Source: Comamonadaceae bacterium (GTDB lineage: Bacteria; Pseudomonadota; Gammaproteobacteria; Burkholderiales; Burkholderiaceae_C). Taken from it: DNA of 19,033 bases. Made by a program: the position numbers and the translations under genes. Below are positions 17,465 to 19,033 of this stretch, in pieces. The stretch lies in the NCBI GenBank assembly GCA_947460065.1, contig CANHGF010000007.1:1-19033 (forward strand). The letters run 5' to 3'. Under the pieces are notes generated by a model that saw only the letters and a program-made list of their open reading frames with translations, was not told where the DNA came from and ran no database searches. Position 1 is the stretch's first letter, and each line of letters begins with the position of its first letter.

Positions 17465-18643
17465 ATGCTCCTTCGCTGTTTTGTCATCGCGGGCCTGCTC
17501 TGGGCCGGCCTGCTGTCGTCGGTCTTGGCTCAGGCGCCGCAGCCGCCCGAGGTGGCCGCCCGCGCTTACTTGCTGATCGACGTGACCGCCAATCAGATCC
17601 TGGCCTCGCACGAGATCGACAGCCCGGTGGAGCCGGCTTCGCTGACCAAGCTGATGTCCGCCTACCTGGTGTTTGACGCCCTGCGAGCCAAGAAACTCGA
17701 GCTTCAGAAGGCGCTGCCGGTCAGCGAGCGGGCCTGGAAGATGCCAGGCTCGCGCATGTTCATAGACCCCAAGATGCAGGTGCCGGTGGAAGACCTCATC
17801 AAGGGTATGGTCGTGCAATCGGGAAACGACGCCACTGTGGCATTGGCTGAGGGCGTGGCCGGCAGCGTGGAGCAGTTTGTGCAGCGCATGAACGAGCAGG
17901 CCAAGGCCTTGGGCATGAAAAACACCGTCTACAAGAACCCTGAAGGGCTCACCGAGGCAGGCCACCTGAGCACCGCCCGTGATCTGAGCATTCTGGCGCA
18001 GCGCCTGATGAGCGACTTCCCCGAGTTTGTGAGCTTTTATGCGATCAAGAAGTACCGTTACCCAGGTACCCCGGCCTCTAATGACACCAACCGCAATGTC
18101 CTGCTGTTTCGCGACCCATCGGTCGACGGCCTGAAAACCGGCCACACCCAGGCGGCTGGCTATTGCCTGGTGGCGACGGCCCGCCGGGACTTTCCCAACC
18201 TGGGTAGTGGGGCTCAACCGGGCCCGCGGCGCATGCTGGCCATCGTGCTGGGCGCGGCCAGCGAAAACGCCCGGGCCGGCGAAGCGCAAAAGTTACTCAA
18301 TTGGGGCTATACCGCTTTCGAAGCGGTCAAGCTCTTCGATGGCAATCAGGCTGTGGTCTCGCCGGCGGTCTGGAAGGGCCGTTCGTCGGTGGTGCGCATC
18401 GGGCGGCCCCAACCCATCGTGATCGCGGTACCTTCGGGCAGCGGCGCCAAGCTCAAGACCGAGGTGGTCAGGCGCGATCCGCTGGTTGCACCGTTCCAGC
18501 GCGGCCAGGCCATGGGGACCTTGCGCATCAGCATCGACGGTCAGGGGCCGGTCGGTGAGGTGCCGCTGGTTGCGCTTGAAGCGGTCGAGGAGGCTGGCAT
18601 CCTGGGACGCGCCTGGGATGCGGTCCGGCTTTGGATCAAATAG
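17465..18643 (+). CDS. dacC: Serine-type D-Ala-D-Ala carboxypeptidase (PBP5/6 family)
   Basis: This 392-aa precursor is a low-molecular-mass penicillin-binding protein that trims the terminal D-alanine from peptidoglycan pentapeptides in the periplasm. A signal peptide occupies residues 1-22 (cleavage after VLA). The catalytic motifs are complete: SLTK with Ser59 and Lys62, SGN at 119-121, and KTG at 224-226. A PBP5-type C-terminal beta domain covers about 285-375, and the last residues (AWDAVRLWIK) can form the amphipathic membrane anchor. The length matches DacA and DacC. No Shine-Dalgarno stands out before ATG 17465. The dacA/dacC assignment cannot be resolved from one paralogue. The rpsL promoter region follows. 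Confidence 0.95.
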   Translation: MLLRCFVIAGLLWAGLLSSVLAQAPQPPEVAARAYLLIDVTANQILASHEIDSPVEPASLTKLMSAYLVFDALRAKKLELQKALPVSERAWKMPGSRMFIDPKMQVPVEDLIKGMVVQSGNDATVALAEGVAGSVEQFVQRMNEQAKALGMKNTVYKNPEGLTEAGHLSTARDLSILAQRLMSDFPEFVSFYAIKKYRYPGTPASNDTNRNVLLFRDPSVDGLKTGHTQAAGYCLVATARRDFPNLGSGAQPGPRRMLAIVLGAASENARAGEAQKLLNWGYTAFEAVKLFDGNQAVVSPAVWKGRSSVVRIGRPQPIVIAVPSGSGAKLKTEVVRRDPLVAPFQRGQAMGTLRISIDGQGPVGEVPLVALEAVEEAGILGRAWDAVRLWIK

Positions 18644-18668
18644 GCCATGCGCCGGCCGCCGAGGCCTA

Positions 18669-18690
18669 AAAGCGACAAACGCGACGCTTT
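18669..18690 (+). terminator. Weak inverted repeat downstream of dacC
   Basis: AAAGCG (18669-18674) and CGCTTT (18685-18690) form a 6-bp stem with a 10-nt loop, 25 nt after the dacC stop. There is no strong T-run, only CTTTCTGCCCTT-like pyrimidine-rich sequence. It may weakly terminate dacC transcription before the rpsL promoter. Confidence 0.3.
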
Positions 18691-18725
18691 CTGCCCTTCC
18701 GAAAAGACTTTGGTCACATCAAGGT

Positions 18726-18754
18726 TTGCCCGGTCCCCTGGGACCTGATACACT
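18726..18754 (+). promoter_or_regulatory. rpsL promoter with extended -10
   Basis: TTGCCC (18726-18731) and TACACT (18749-18754) are separated by 17 bp, and TGA directly before the -10 supplies the TGn extended element. Transcription should start near 18761, giving a leader of about 80 nt before rpsL. The spacer contains the dyad GGTCCC-CT-GGGACC (18732-18745). Confidence 0.7.
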
Positions 18755-18820
18755 AGAAGGCTTTTCCGCATTTGAAGCGGAGCTATTTTCGTGCTTGCTT
18801 AGACCGGAGCAGGCAGATTC

Positions 18821-18836
18821 AACGTTCAGGGACGTT
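18821..18836 (+). promoter_or_regulatory. Ribosome-binding-site hairpin before rpsL
   Basis: AACGT (18821-18825) and ACGTT (18832-18836) can pair around the loop TCAGGG, which holds the only Shine-Dalgarno-like sequence (AGGG) before the rpsL ATG at 18841. A 5-bp stem is weak, so it may simply expose the site in a loop. Confidence 0.35.
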
Positions 18837-18840
18837 CTTA

Positions 18841-19033
18841 ATGCCAACCATCAATCAGCTCGTGCGTCAGGGCCGCGAGGTCGAGAAGACCAAGTCCAAG
18901 AGCCCCGCGATGCAAAACTCGCCGCAGCGCCGCGGCGTGTGCACGCGTGTCTACACCACGACACCCAAAAAACCCAATTCGGCCTTGCGCAAGGTTGCCA
19001 AGGTGCGCCTGACCAACGGTTTTGAGATCATCT
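18841..19033 (+). CDS. rpsL: 30S ribosomal protein S12 (partial, 5' end)
   Basis: The first 64 codons of rpsL are present and the gene is cut by the right edge. The protein begins [20 protein letters not shown] and contains the S12 hallmark blocks [22 protein letters not shown] and VRLTNGFE. S12 sits at the decoding centre of the 30S subunit. The lysine in the PKKPNSAL loop that is altered in many streptomycin-resistant mutants is wild type here. The gene normally heads the rpsL-rpsG-fusA-tuf operon, so those genes probably follow outside the window. Confidence 0.98.
   Translation, partial: MPTINQLVRQGREVEKTKSKSPAMQNSPQRRGVCTRVYTTTPKKPNSALRKVAKVRLTNGFEII

Noticed and set aside
18841..19033. 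Streptomycin-resistance substitution in S12
   Set aside because: The PKKPNSAL loop carries the wild-type lysine; the second resistance region lies outside the window.

Overview
The window is about 19 kb of GC-rich, densely coded chromosomal DNA from a proteobacterium, most likely a Burkholderiales/Comamonadaceae-type betaproteobacterium. The clues are a methionine synthase split into two proteins, an S-adenosylhomocysteine (SAH) riboswitch in front of its cobalamin-binding half, an Asp-rich HemB, a HemJ-type heme enzyme and weak Shine-Dalgarno sequences. All of this is inferred from the sequence alone. There is no insertion sequence, integrase, CRISPR array, tRNA or rRNA. The content is core metabolism and housekeeping.

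Left block (1-5518, minus strand). Reading in the direction of transcription: the homocysteine-methyltransferase module of methionine synthase (metH part A), an amidase-signature enzyme 9 nt downstream, then a 145-nt gap holding a promoter-like -10 box and a convincing SAH riboswitch, then the pterin/cobalamin/activation module (metH part B). A partial minus-strand reading frame of unknown function runs off the left edge. MetH makes methionine from homocysteine. SAH is the by-product of methylation and the precursor of homocysteine, so the switch ties synthesis of the cobalamin half to SAH load.

Divergent block (5641-7921, plus). A small single-domain rhodanese followed closely by the RecQ DNA helicase.

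Transport block (8115-12322, plus). A complete general L-amino-acid ABC transporter of the AapJQMP/BztABCD type: periplasmic binding protein, two permeases and an ATPase. A hairpin terminator or attenuator lies between the binding protein and the permeases, and a strong terminator follows the ATPase. Palindromic elements lie upstream.

Middle block. A CorA-type divalent-cation channel and hemB (porphobilinogen synthase) lie on the minus strand. Across a 240-nt gap the plus strand carries hemJ (protoporphyrinogen oxidase), so two heme-synthesis genes diverge from one intergenic region.

Right block (14772-19033, plus). hemJ, a VanZ-like membrane protein, a thioredoxin-fold [2Fe-2S] ferredoxin, a small alpha/beta hydrolase, a D-Ala-D-Ala carboxypeptidase (dacC-like), and the promoter, leader and first 64 codons of rpsL (ribosomal protein S12), which is cut by the right edge.

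The most noteworthy element is the SAH riboswitch with a visible Shine-Dalgarno-sequestering alternative hairpin, which governs only one half of a split, amidase-interrupted metH locus. Secondary points are a recurring -10-like hexamer 6-7 nt before start codons that lack a Shine-Dalgarno, dyads around the aap and rpsL promoters, and the hemB/hemJ divergence. No wholly new system is evident.
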